The position numbers were made by a program, and so were the translations under genes. From the NCBI GenBank assembly GCA_017555445.1, contig JAFZGK010000023.1, forward strand, positions 1 through 19,082: DNA of 19,082 nt, given 5' to 3'. Shown piece by piece: positions 7,972 through 15,533 of the stretch; position 1 is the first letter of the stretch; every line of letters starts with the position of its first letter. The notes beneath the pieces were generated by a model, which searched no databases, was not told the DNA's origin, and saw nothing but the letters and a program-made list of their open reading frames with translations. Source of the DNA: Bacteroidales bacterium. GTDB taxonomy: Bacteria; Bacteroidota; Bacteroidia; Bacteroidales; UBA932.

Positions 7972-8409
7972 CTAACTTCTTTTATTGCGGAAGAAATCCG
8001 ATACAAGTGTTCCACATTCTTCAGCCATGACCCCGCTGACAACCTCAGTCTTGGGATGCATCAGAGAAGGGGAGAAGATGGAGAATCCTCTCTTAGGATC
8101 TGAAGCTCCGTACACGACCTTGCCGATCTGTGACCATGCAAGCGCGCCTGCGCACATAGGACATGGCTCCACAGTAACGTATAAAGTACAATCGTTGAGG
8201 TATTTGCCGCCCATTGCTTCAGTAGCTGCAGTGATGGCTATCATCTCAGCATGCGCAGTGGGGTCGTTAAGTCTTTCGGTCATATTATGTCCCTTGGCTA
8301 TGACCCTGCCACGGCACACCACGACGGCACCAATAGGGACTTCGTCCTCCGCAGCTGCACACTGAGCCTCGCGAAGGGCCTCCTTCATATATTTTTCGTT
8401 ATCTTCCAT
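7972..8409 (-). CDS. tadA: tRNA-specific adenosine deaminase (TadA-type)
   Basis: This is a 145-residue cytidine-deaminase-fold enzyme. TadA converts adenosine-34 to inosine in the tRNA-Arg(ACG) anticodon, allowing CGU/CGC/CGA decoding. Zinc-site residues are visible: His53 and catalytic Glu55 in TAHAEMIAI, and Cys83/Cys86 in EPCPMCAGAL. The early PIGAVVV segment is also typical. Length and motifs fit TadA; a guanine deaminase or generic nucleoside deaminase of the same family is the main alternative. It is first of a pair with the yqaA-like gene. Upstream lies a leader of about 140 bases after the rpmH terminator. Confidence 0.88.
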   Translation of the reverse strand: MEDNEKYMKEALREAQCAAAEDEVPIGAVVVCRGRVIAKGHNMTERLNDPTAHAEMIAITAATEAMGGKYLNDCTLYVTVEPCPMCAGALAWSQIGKVVYGASDPKRGFSIFSPSLMHPKTEVVSGVMAEECGTLVSDFFRNKRS

Positions 8410-8548
8410 AAATTATGTTGTTTATGCGTGCCCGGTATATTTTTGATAGTCAGGAGTTTGTGGGTTTACCCCTACGTCTTATGCAGTACCGCTAAATGCG
8501 TAATCTGTTGATATATAGGTAGTTGCTGGGCACGGGCTACTTTATAAA
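8410..8548 (-). other. tadA upstream region, possibly a structured leader
   Basis: These 139 bases between the rpmH terminator and tadA contain no gene. On the minus strand the 7-base segment CGTGCCC near the far end (8528-8534) is complementary to GGGCACG next to tadA (8427-8433). That would close a loop of about 94 bases containing smaller hairpins such as GTAG...CTAC. No TAnnTTTG box was found here, so the tadA promoter is not located. Confidence 0.35.
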
Positions 8549-8576
8549 CAAAAAGAGCGGCATCACTGCCACTCTT
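8549..8576 (-). terminator. Intrinsic terminator of rpmH
   Basis: On the minus strand AAGAGTGGCA, loop GTGA and TGCCGCTCTT form a 10-bp stem with one G-U, followed by TTTG. It lies 54 bases after the rpmH stop codon. Confidence 0.85.
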
Positions 8577-8629
8577 CTGTCAATTTAGTCCCCTGAATAA
8601 TGAAAGACATCCTTCCGGGGTTCCGGCAA

Positions 8630-8782
8630 TTACCATCTGTCCTCAGATGATACAGTCAGTTTCTTGCGGCCACGACGACGACGTGCAGCCAATACGCGAC
8701 GTCCGTTTGGAGTGGACATACGCTCGCGGAAGCCGTGCTTGTTACGGCGCTTGCGATCAGATGGTTGGAATGTTCTTTTCAT
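8630..8782 (-). CDS. rpmH: 50S ribosomal protein bL34
   Basis: This is a 50-residue protein, too short for many ORF screens. It starts [18 protein letters not shown], continues [20 protein letters not shown] and ends [10 protein letters not shown]. This is the near-invariant bL34 sequence, a basic peptide that binds 23S rRNA in the large subunit. The start is fixed by the conserved MKRTFQPS. It has its own promoter and terminator and lies between rsmG and tadA. In many bacteria rpmH neighbours rnpA and the replication origin; that linkage is not seen here. Confidence 0.98.
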   Translation of the reverse strand: MKRTFQPSDRKRRNKHGFRERMSTPNGRRVLAARRRRGRKKLTVSSEDRW

Positions 8783-8835
8783 TATCTTTTGTTTTTATAT
8801 TATCCGAATTAGTGTCCCCATACAATTTGGGAGTG

Positions 8836-8865
8836 CAAAGGTAGTCTTTTTGAATTTATTTACAA
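8836..8865 (-). promoter_or_regulatory. Promoter of rpmH
   Basis: On the minus strand TTG (8863-8865), a 19-base spacer and TACCTTTG (8836-8843) match the Bacteroidota primary-sigma consensus. Initiation near 8830 would give a leader of about 48 bases before the rpmH ATG. Confidence 0.75.
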
Positions 8866-8874
8866 AATATTTTA

Positions 8875-9561
8875 TCACTTTTCTATGAAAATGACATGCT
8901 TCGTTTCAAAGAAGGCATCGTCTGTCCAGGATGAGATAGGCCAGAGATGAACAGAACCCTTGCGCATCTTATGATTGGCCATAGCAGTGGAAATCTCCTC
9001 GGCGAGGTCTCCTCCCTTAAGATAAAGTATTCCTTCAGAGTATTTGCCCTTGACCCATGGCATGAAGTTGTCGAGTGCTGTCACTGCGCGTGAAACTATG
9101 TAGTCAAATGTCTCAGGGAGGGTTTCAGCGCGTGCGTTGACAGTCTTTACATTCTTGAGTTCCAATCCCTTGCTTACTTCCGTAGCCACGATTATCTTCT
9201 TTCCGATCGAGTCGCAGAGGGTGAAGTCTGCATGAGGGAACATCACGGCAAGAGGAATGCCGGGGAAGCCTCCTCCTGTGCCCAGATCAAGGATCTTCAT
9301 CGGTTCAGCCACGGCATACGGACCATCCCCGCGAAGCCTGTCATAGACATCCGGCATCTGGGTCTTCAGATAGGCCGCTATGCCGAGCGAATGAAGCACG
9401 TGATGTCTGTAGAGTTCGTCAATATCCTTGCGGGACACTACATTTATCTTCGAATTCCAGTCCCTGTAGAGCTCATCCATCTTGCGGAACTGCTCCATCT
9501 GTCCGACTGTCACTTCCGGGAACTTGTCCTTTATTATATTTTCAAATTCATTGTATGTCAT
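8875..9561 (-). CDS. rsmG: 16S rRNA (guanine-527-N7)-methyltransferase RsmG
   Basis: This is a 228-residue Rossmann-fold methyltransferase. RsmG (GidB) methylates N7 of G527 in the 530 loop of 16S rRNA using S-adenosylmethionine; loss of it gives low-level streptomycin resistance in several bacteria. Visible motifs are WNSKINVVSR and HHVLHSL near residues 35-59, the SAM-binding LDLGTGGGFPGIPLA at 91-105, NARAETLPE and YIVSRAVTAL. Length fits the family. The gene starts 11 bases after the sigma-factor stop, so it is probably co-transcribed from polA onward. Confidence 0.95.
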   Translation of the reverse strand: MTYNEFENIIKDKFPEVTVGQMEQFRKMDELYRDWNSKINVVSRKDIDELYRHHVLHSLGIAAYLKTQMPDVYDRLRGDGPYAVAEPMKILDLGTGGGFPGIPLAVMFPHADFTLCDSIGKKIIVATEVSKGLELKNVKTVNARAETLPETFDYIVSRAVTALDNFMPWVKGKYSEGILYLKGGDLAEEISTAMANHKMRKGSVHLWPISSWTDDAFFETKHVIFIEK

Positions 9562-9572
9562 ATCAATCTCTT

Positions 9573-10172
9573 TTATAGTAACTCGTCCGAATAGTCCATC
9601 ATTTTGAGCAGCTGGGCTTTGGCGCGCCTTATCTTGGTCTTGACCGTATTCAGAGGCATTTCAAGAGCGTCAGCGATCTCTTTATAGCCGAAATTGTCGA
9701 TCAGGTTCATCTTGGCCACGACGCGATAATCGTCCTTCAGCTTTTCGATGTTGTTCAGCCATTTGTCATATTCCTGCTGATTGATGATGTCCTCTTCAGG
9801 ATTATGCATGGTGGCCGGCAGTTCCTTCAGCTCTGCGATGTCCTCATTGATCGAGGTGGTCGGCATATTGCATTTTTCCCTGTCATGGCGGTTCAGATGG
9901 TCGAATGCGGTGTTGCGCGCGATCCTGTAAAGCCATGTAGAGAACTTGTACTCAGGGTTATAGGTGGCTATCTGACTGAATGCCTTCTGGAAGCTTTCCA
10001 GGCTGATGTCCTCTACATCCTCCTTTTGGGTTACATAGCGGGATATATGACTTTTCACACCGATATTGTAACGGGTGTACAGCACGATGAAAGCAGCCTG
10101 ATTCTGTTCTGTTGCAAGCTGCACAAGTTCATAGTCAGTCAGATCAGTGAGCTTCGAGCCAGTTGTTTCCAT
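9573..10172 (-). CDS. ECF-type RNA polymerase sigma factor
   Basis: This is a 199-residue sigma-70 family protein with region 2 (FIVLYTRYNIGV..., EDVEDISLESFQKAF, STWLYRIARNTAFDHLNR) and region 4 (LKDDYRVVAKMNLIDNFGYKEIADALEMPLNTVKTKIRRAKAQL). Regions 1 and 3 are missing, as in ECF sigmas. The predicted ATG overlaps the 3' end of polA by 29 bases; no other in-frame Met precedes region 2, so this start is preferred. No anti-sigma factor gene is adjacent, which argues against classical membrane-anchored control and for regulation by transcription or translation coupling. Its regulon cannot be inferred from the window. Confidence 0.9.
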   Translation of the reverse strand: METTGSKLTDLTDYELVQLATEQNQAAFIVLYTRYNIGVKSHISRYVTQKEDVEDISLESFQKAFSQIATYNPEYKFSTWLYRIARNTAFDHLNRHDREKCNMPTTSINEDIAELKELPATMHNPEEDIINQQEYDKWLNNIEKLKDDYRVVAKMNLIDNFGYKEIADALEMPLNTVKTKIRRAKAQLLKMMDYSDELL

Positions 10173-12819
10173 GGTTACATTCTACTGTTAATGGTACTGA
10201 AAGCTTTATTACGTTTTCCATCTCCTCTGTGACGAGGGCCTCGAGCCTCTCAATCTCGGATGGGACTGCATCAAAAACAAGTTCGTCATGAATCTGGAGG
10301 ACCATCCTGCTTTCCATTCCCTCATCTTCAAGACGCTTCGCCACGTTCTTCATGGCTATCTTGATTATGTCTGCCGATGTGCCCTGGATCGGAGCGTTTA
10401 TGGCATTCCTTTCGGCGAGAGCACGTACTGTTCCGTTCCTTGAAGTCAGGTCAGGCAGATAGCGTCTGCGTCCGAAAAGTGTCTCGACATATCCTGTCTC
10501 ACGAGCCACAGCAAGGGTATCCTCTATATATGAAGATATGGCAGGGAAGTTCCTGAAATAATCCTCGATTATCTTCTTCGCTTCCTGACGCCCGATGTGG
10601 AGCCGCTGCGACAGGCCGAATGCAGATATTCCGTACATGATGCCGAAGTTTGCGGTCTTGGCAATGCGCCTCTGATCGGAAGTGACCTCATCCGGAGCGA
10701 CTCCGAATATCTTTGCTGCTGTCATCGCATGAACATCCTCTCCCTTGCGGAATGCCTCGATGAGATGTGTGTCACAGCTCAGATGAGCCATGATTCTCAG
10801 CTCTATCTGGGAATAGTCGGCTGAAACGATAAGTCCGTCAGGGCGGCTCGGGATGAATGCCTTCCTTATCTCCTTGCCCCTTTCTGTACGGATAGGGATG
10901 TTCTGAAGGTTCGGTTTTGATGAACTCAGACGTCCGGTTGCAGTAAGGGCCTGGTTGAAAGTCGTATGTATCTTGCCTGTTGATGAAGAAATATATGTCG
11001 GCAGCGGGTCGATGTAAGTTGAAAGCAGTTTCCTTACAGCTCTGTACTCGAGTATCTCATCGATTATAGGATGCTTGTCGGCAAGAGCACTGAGTGTGTC
11101 CTCATCTGTAGGATAACTATATCGCGCTCCTGTCTTCGGCTTGATCTTCGGATCCAGCTTCAGCTTCTCGAAAATCAGGTTGCCTATCTGGATAGGGGAG
11201 AGTATGTTGAGATCAGGCTCGTCAGCCATCTCCCTCACCCTTTCCTGAATCTCGTTCATCTCCACGGACAGAGCGGAAGAATACCTTCTGAGCTGAGCAA
11301 GGTCTATCTTCACTCCTTCCATCTCCATATCTGACAAGACCTTGAGCAAGGGCTCCTCGATGTCATCATAAAGTGTGCGCAGATCCTTCTCTCCCATCTC
11401 TTCCCATATCTTCATTCCAAGAAGGAGGGTAGCAGCGGCTTCAGCAAATCTCTCCGGATGTTCATCTTCCTCAGGAACTTCGTCGAAGAGGGACAATGGC
11501 GCTTCCTCCTTAGGCTGAGGCATGCTCTCCTCAAGATTTATTTCGAGATAAGTGCGCGAAAGAATATCGATCTTATGGCTCTTCTCCGGATTGATCAGAT
11601 AGTGCAGGAGATCGATGTCCATGAACTTGCCTTCCAGTGACAATCCGTTGTGAACCAGTATGTTCCTTTGATATTTCAGGTCATATCCATATTTTTCCAC
11701 CTTAGGATCCTTGAGAAGATCTGCAAAGGTATCGGCCTTGCCTGAAGCGGCGATGCACGCAGGCAGACTGGATGCAGTGTCTTCTGCAATGGCAGCGACT
11801 GTAACCTTAGAAACTCCCGTAAATATGCCGGTACATTCTCCCTCAGCGATGACCGAGCATTTACCATGTCTTGCTGCAGCTGCGATCACTTCGGCCGCAT
11901 CTGCTTCGCTGAATGAAAGCTTTCTCTCAGTCTTTGTGACCGATGGACTTACGTTGCCGATATGCTTCTTCAATGAGCCGAATTCATATTTCTCGAAGAA
12001 GTCTGCTACTTCAGTAGAATATGATCCTGTCAGTCTCATCTGCTCCTCTGTCACGTCAAGAGGGATATCTGTCCTGATTGTCACCAGATCATGGCTGAGC
12101 CCGATATGCCCCCTGGCATTCTCAAAGGCTTCGCGCTGCTTCGGCGTAAGTTCGTCGAGGTGTGAATATATATTCTCTACAGTGTCGAATTTAGCTATGA
12201 GCTTTCCTGCACCCACTTCGCCGACTCCCTTCACTCCGGGTACATTGTCAGCTGTGTCTCCGCATAGGGTGAGAATCTCCACGACCTGCCCAGGTCGGCT
12301 TATACCATATTTCTCGCAGACCTTCTGCGAATCGATTATCTCGCTTTCGCTTCCCGATTTGCCTGGCTTGTACTGGAATATCCTGTCTGAAATAAGCTGG
12401 CCATAGTCTTTGTCTGGAGTTACCATGTAGACATTGAATCCGTCCTTTTCAGCCTTCCTGGCCATCGATCCGATCACATCATCAGCCTCGAATCCCTTGA
12501 TCATGAGCACAGGATAACCCATCGCTGTGCACAACTCGCACAGAGGCTCAAGTGAATCGATGATGAGCTGTGGAGTTTCCGAGCGGGTAGCCTTGTATTC
12601 AGGATACATTTCGTTTCTGAATGTACCTCCGGGCGGGTCAAATGCTATGGCTAGATGAGTGGGCTTCTCCTTCTCGATGAGTTCGAGGATATATTTTGTG
12701 AATCCGAAAAGGATGGACATGTCAGCACCTTTGGAATTGATCATCGGATGACGCAGGAATGCGTAATACATCTTGAAGATCAGTGCGTGTCCGTCTATCA
12801 GGAATAGTCTGTTTTCCAT
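10144..12819 (-). CDS. polA: DNA polymerase I with an apparently inactivated 3'-5' exonuclease domain
   Basis: This is an 891-residue protein that fills gaps in DNA and removes RNA primers. The N-terminal 5' nuclease looks intact: FLIDGHALIFKMYYAF, GFEADDVIGSMA, TPDKDYGQLIS and the helix-hairpin-helix GVKGVGEVGAGKLIAKF. The polymerase domain keeps motif A (DYSQIELR), motif B (RRIAKTANFGIMYGISAFG) and motif C (QIHDEL, Asp845). The middle domain has the exonuclease outline, but the metal ligands look lost. Motif I reads AEGECT (Glu326-Gly-Glu328) instead of DxE. Motif II reads DLKYQR (Gln384) where Asp is expected. Motif III reads RFAEAAATLLL with no Asp. It is first gene of a polA-sigma-rsmG operon. 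Proofreading is therefore doubtful. Confidence 0.96.
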   Translation of the reverse strand: MENRLFLIDGHALIFKMYYAFLRHPMINSKGADMSILFGFTKYILELIEKEKPTHLAIAFDPPGGTFRNEMYPEYKATRSETPQLIIDSLEPLCELCTAMGYPVLMIKGFEADDVIGSMARKAEKDGFNVYMVTPDKDYGQLISDRIFQYKPGKSGSESEIIDSQKVCEKYGISRPGQVVEILTLCGDTADNVPGVKGVGEVGAGKLIAKFDTVENIYSHLDELTPKQREAFENARGHIGLSHDLVTIRTDIPLDVTEEQMRLTGSYSTEVADFFEKYEFGSLKKHIGNVSPSVTKTERKLSFSEADAAEVIAAAARHGKCSVIAEGECTGIFTGVSKVTVAAIAEDTASSLPACIAASGKADTFADLLKDPKVEKYGYDLKYQRNILVHNGLSLEGKFMDIDLLHYLINPEKSHKIDILSRTYLEINLEESMPQPKEEAPLSLFDEVPEEDEHPERFAEAAATLLLGMKIWEEMGEKDLRTLYDDIEEPLLKVLSDMEMEGVKIDLAQLRRYSSALSVEMNEIQERVREMADEPDLNILSPIQIGNLIFEKLKLDPKIKPKTGARYSYPTDEDTLSALADKHPIIDEILEYRAVRKLLSTYIDPLPTYISSSTGKIHTTFNQALTATGRLSSSKPNLQNIPIRTERGKEIRKAFIPSRPDGLIVSADYSQIELRIMAHLSCDTHLIEAFRKGEDVHAMTAAKIFGVAPDEVTSDQRRIAKTANFGIMYGISAFGLSQRLHIGRQEAKKIIEDYFRNFPAISSYIEDTLAVARETGYVETLFGRRRYLPDLTSRNGTVRALAERNAINAPIQGTSADIIKIAMKNVAKRLEDEGMESRMVLQIHDELVFDAVPSEIERLEALVTEEMENVIKLSVPLTVECNHGNNWLEAH

Positions 12820-12847
12820 CGTTTTACCCTTGTTGGTTATTCTGTTG

Positions 12848-12870
12848 CCGGCATGTTCTGCCGATGCCGG
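12848..12870 (-). promoter_or_regulatory. Hairpin in the polA 5' leader
   Basis: The 7-bp stem CCGGCAT / ATGCCGG with a 9-base loop lies between the predicted polA transcription start and its ATG at 12819. It is not followed by a T tract, so it is not a terminator. It could influence mRNA stability or translation. Confidence 0.4.
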
Positions 12871-12881
12871 AAAATGAACCC

Positions 12882-12889
12882 CAAAGGTA
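12882..12889 (-). promoter_or_regulatory. Probable -7 element of the polA promoter
   Basis: TACCTTTG on the minus strand fits TAnnTTTG. No clear TTG lies 17-20 bases upstream, because that stretch is the terminator hairpin of the preceding transporter operon. Initiation near 12876 would give a leader of about 57 bases. Confidence 0.55.
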
Positions 12890-12890
12890 T

Positions 12891-12919
12891 AAAAAGTTTC
12901 GCGTTATATGAAACTTTTT
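12891..12919 (-). terminator. Terminator of the FecCD-type transporter operon
   Basis: On the minus strand AAAAAGTTTC, a 9-base loop and GAAACTTTTT form a 10-bp stem whose 3' arm supplies the T tract. The upstream arm begins inside the stop codon of the ATPase gene, and the polA -7 box starts one base after the downstream arm. Confidence 0.75.
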
Positions 12920-13593
12920 TATAGAGAATGTTTCACGGAGAAGATAGATCTGACAGCATCCTCCAGATCTTCAGTCGTACATCTGAAGATGCCGTCCGCG
13001 CCAAGGGCGATGACTTTGTTGGCGACAGCAAGGCCGTCATGAAGGTCGTGGGTGGAGAATATCACAGCAGGAGGGGGAGTCTGCCCTTCTGCCTCGCATA
13101 GTGAACGCAGTGTCTGAAGAACTGAAATCCTGTTTTCTGCATCAAGAAATGCGGTCGCCTCATCAAGCATGATGATGGATGCTTTCCTGACAAGTGCAGC
13201 AGCTATGCCTGCCTTCTGAAACTCTCCGTCGCTGAGGGTGGAGATGTCTCTGTCAGCAAGATGTGTCAGATCCAGACGGTCCATCGCCATATCGAGTGCT
13301 GCCTCCTGGTCTTGTGAGAGATGACCTCCCATATCACTCTGCCTGTAACAGCTTGTTCTGATGAACTCCTTGAGTGTGAATCCCTTGATCTTAGGAATTC
13401 TCGCAGGAATCATCGCGATTTCTGCATCGGACTGCGTGCTGGCCAGAGCCCTCATGAGCGTCGTCTTTCCGCTTCCGTTGGCACCGCAGAGCATGATGCA
13501 GTCACCCTCGCAGATGTCAAAGCTGACACCGCCGTACAATATCCTGTCCTTATGACCGATGGTCAGGTCTCGTATTTCCAGCAATCTGCTCAT
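12919..13593 (-). CDS. ATP-binding subunit of an iron-siderophore/cobalamin-type ABC importer
   Basis: This is a 224-residue ATPase that powers type II ABC import with the permease encoded just upstream. Motifs: Walker A GANGSGKTT (37-45), Q-loop region around RQSDMGG, signature LSDGEFQKAGIAAAL (LSDGE in place of LSGGQ), Walker B SIIMLDEATAFLDAEN and the H-loop STHDLHD. It lies slightly below the usual 250-260 residues for FecE/BtuD-type proteins. Its start overlaps the permease stop by 4 bases (ATGA-type coupling). The substrate (ferric siderophore, haem or cobalamin) cannot be assigned. Confidence 0.93.
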   Translation of the reverse strand: MSRLLEIRDLTIGHKDRILYGGVSFDICEGDCIMLCGANGSGKTTLMRALASTQSDAEIAMIPARIPKIKGFTLKEFIRTSCYRQSDMGGHLSQDQEAALDMAMDRLDLTHLADRDISTLSDGEFQKAGIAAALVRKASIIMLDEATAFLDAENRISVLQTLRSLCEAEGQTPPPAVIFSTHDLHDGLAVANKVIALGADGIFRCTTEDLEDAVRSIFSVKHSL

Positions 13594-14552
13594 GACTTCT
13601 TCAACAATATATATAGTATTACAGGAATTCCTATCAGTGCCATCGTACTTGCAACCGGAAGAGGGGTCGTGCTCAGACGTGAGACAAAGTCTGAAGCAAG
13701 ACCGATGAAGGCTCCAGTAAGAAGCGAGAGAGGAAGTATTCTTCCGTGTACAGATGTTCCGGTGAGGCCTTTTGCGATATGGGGTGCGACGATACCGACA
13801 AAGCCTAGCGGACCGCAGAATGCGGTCACCACACCGGTCAGGATGCAGCAGCTGAGAATCGCCCTCAGTCTTATCCTGACTATGTCTGCTCCCGAAAGGG
13901 TGGCATATTCATCGCCGAAAAGTATTATGTCAAGTCCCTTTCTTCCTCTCCATGCCGGTATGAATCCAATGACAGCTGCTATTGCAATCATGACGATCTG
14001 TGGCCATGTCGTATAGGAGAAGCTGCCAGCTGACCAGCTGTAGAACATCTTGAGACTTTCTGCATCGCTGCTGAACTGTAGTATTGATACCAGGGCATTC
14101 ACGATGAATCCCAGCATGACTCCGAAGATGAGAAGAGTTCCGGCACTGCGGAATCTCCTGGATGCGGCAAGGATGATTGCAGATGCTGCAAGGGCTCCGA
14201 TGAAGGCTGCGATCACTATTGTGATTCCTCCTGCAAGGAATGATTCGTGGGGGCCGCCCCACATTGTCGCCAATGCAGCTCCGAGCGAAGCTCCTGCGCT
14301 GACTCCCATTATATGCGGGTCTGCAAGCGGATTCCTCAGCACGCTCTGCATCTGAGCACCGGCGAGGGCGAGTGCCGCCCCTGCAAGCAGGGCCGTCACG
14401 GCGCGTGGCGCCCGCAGGTGCAGGAGGACCTGCGCCCCCGCCTCCTCCCGCATAAGCCCGAGCCCGCCTCCCCACAAGAGGTCAGCCGCAGCCAGGACTG
14501 CGAGCAATGCACCACCGATGCACCATATATATATGTCTCTCCGGTTTTTCAT
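13590..14552 (-). CDS. FecCD-family permease of an iron-siderophore/cobalamin-type ABC importer
   Basis: This is a roughly 320-residue inner-membrane permease with about 9-10 hydrophobic segments. The FecCD hallmark is clear: LRAPRAVTALLAGAALALAG, then MQSVLRNPLADPHIMGVSAG. Near the C-terminus are GPLGFVGIVAPHIAKGLTG and the DFVSRLSTTPLPVASTMALIG segment, which contacts the ATPase. It overlaps the ATPase gene by 4 bases. Two starts are possible, GTG at 14555 or ATG at 14552; ATG is preferred. A TAACTTTG box ends only six bases before the ATG, which would make the mRNA nearly leaderless if used. No substrate-binding protein or TonB receptor is adjacent, so these must be elsewhere. Confidence 0.93.
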   Translation of the reverse strand: MKNRRDIYIWCIGGALLAVLAAADLLWGGGLGLMREEAGAQVLLHLRAPRAVTALLAGAALALAGAQMQSVLRNPLADPHIMGVSAGASLGAALATMWGGPHESFLAGGITIVIAAFIGALAASAIILAASRRFRSAGTLLIFGVMLGFIVNALVSILQFSSDAESLKMFYSWSAGSFSYTTWPQIVMIAIAAVIGFIPAWRGRKGLDIILFGDEYATLSGADIVRIRLRAILSCCILTGVVTAFCGPLGFVGIVAPHIAKGLTGTSVHGRILPLSLLTGAFIGLASDFVSRLSTTPLPVASTMALIGIPVILYILLKKS

Positions 14553-14557
14553 CACCG

Positions 14558-14603
14558 CAAAGTTACTTTTTATATGTCATTCTGCATAATATTTCTAACT
14601 TTG
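14558..14603. promoter_or_regulatory. Divergent promoter region with inverted TAACTTTG boxes
   Basis: Between the FecCD permease and the beta-barrel gene, CAAAGTTA (14558-14565, i.e. TAACTTTG on the minus strand) and TAACTTTG (14596-14603, + strand) form a perfect 8-bp inverted repeat separated by 30 bases. Each matches the -7 consensus TAnnTTTG for its own gene. The + box would start transcription near 14609, 28 bases before the ATG at 14637. The shared layout could let one regulator control both. Confidence 0.5.
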
Positions 14604-14636
14604 GACTGCCTATATAATGGCACTGTACTAAGACTT

Positions 14637-15533
14637 ATGAAAAGATTACTTCCACTGATACTGATTCTGCTTGCAGCCGGTGCCCATGCCCAGACGCCGA
14701 TCTTTAAGGCTGACCTTTCTGTCCCAAGCAGGATCGCCCCGGCCTTCTTCGGCCCCAATGCCTTCCCAGTACCCGAAATGTCGGACGGCAGGACTTCATC
14801 GGAATTCAAGCTGGAGCTATATGCTGACAGCTATTTCGGCACAATCCCATCCTCAGCGACTGAAGATTTTACGGCTGATATCTTTGCACGTGCGACCTTA
14901 CCTCTTTTCAGCTCCCGCGTCAACCTCAGTCTCTGGATGCCCGTCCAGGAGTACTATAGCACAGGCCCGGAAGTAAATGCATACAGAAGGATCGGACAAG
15001 ACGGGCATATGACCGGCTGGGTTCCAGGTGATGTGTACGTATCTACCGATATAATGGTACTCATGCAGGAAAAGCATCAGATCGACGCAGTCATACGTGC
15101 CGTATTGAAGAGCGCTTCCGGCTATTGCTATCATTATGCCCGCAACTATGACGGTCCCGGATACTTCTTCGATGCCACATTTGCCAGGTCTTTTCCGGTC
15201 GGCTCCGGCTCCACAGTATTCCGTACGGCACTTTCAGGAGGCTTCCTCTGCTGGCAGACCGACAACGGACGCCAGAACGACGCGGTGATGTATGGCATGC
15301 TCGCATCAATGAAGTCAGGAAGGTTTGCCCTTGAAGCCGAATACGGAGGCTATGTAGGATGGGAACAATGCGGTGATGCTCCGATGACTCTCAAGACCTC
15401 TGCTTCATGGGACATCGGTGACCTTTCCCTCAGACTTCAGCATCAGGTCGGATTCGTAGATTGGCCCTTCCATCAGATTCGTTTCGGAGTAGAGTATAGA
15501 TTCAGAAATCTTTTCAAGACAAGTAAAAAATAA
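14637..15533 (+). CDS. Secreted protein, probable outer-membrane beta-barrel, function unknown
   Basis: This is a 298-residue product with signal peptide MKRLLPLILILLAAGAHA|Q (cleavage after Ala18). The reading frame is open much further upstream, to 14247. I chose the ATG at 14637 because it gives the signal peptide, follows a TAACTTTG box and avoids overlap with the divergent transporter. The mature part alternates aromatic and polar residues in short strands (FKLELYADSYFG, SRVNLSLWMPVQEYY, RFALEAEYGGYVGWE) and ends near IRFGVEYRFRNLF, resembling a beta-signal. No family is recognised. Its placement opposite an iron/cobalamin-type importer hints at a link, but nothing in the sequence proves it. 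Confidence 0.75.
   Translation: MKRLLPLILILLAAGAHAQTPIFKADLSVPSRIAPAFFGPNAFPVPEMSDGRTSSEFKLELYADSYFGTIPSSATEDFTADIFARATLPLFSSRVNLSLWMPVQEYYSTGPEVNAYRRIGQDGHMTGWVPGDVYVSTDIMVLMQEKHQIDAVIRAVLKSASGYCYHYARNYDGPGYFFDATFARSFPVGSGSTVFRTALSGGFLCWQTDNGRQNDAVMYGMLASMKSGRFALEAEYGGYVGWEQCGDAPMTLKTSASWDIGDLSLRLQHQVGFVDWPFHQIRFGVEYRFRNLFKTSKK

Noticed and set aside
11711..12406. 231-residue plus-strand frame inside polA
   Set aside because: It is an antisense shadow of a well-supported essential gene, with no family resemblance and low-complexity Ser/Pro-rich composition.
13321..14016. 231-residue plus-strand frame inside the ABC transporter genes
   Set aside because: It is antisense to two genes with clear motifs, and its composition looks like a reversed membrane-protein frame.
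13930..14475. 181-residue minus-strand frame overlapping the permease
   Set aside because: It is out of frame with the FecCD motifs, very rich in Arg/Gly/Cys, and explained by the GC-rich permease codons.
14247..14636. Longer N-terminal extension of the beta-barrel gene
   Set aside because: It would overlap the start of the divergent FecCD gene, lacks a promoter and places the signal peptide in the middle of the protein.
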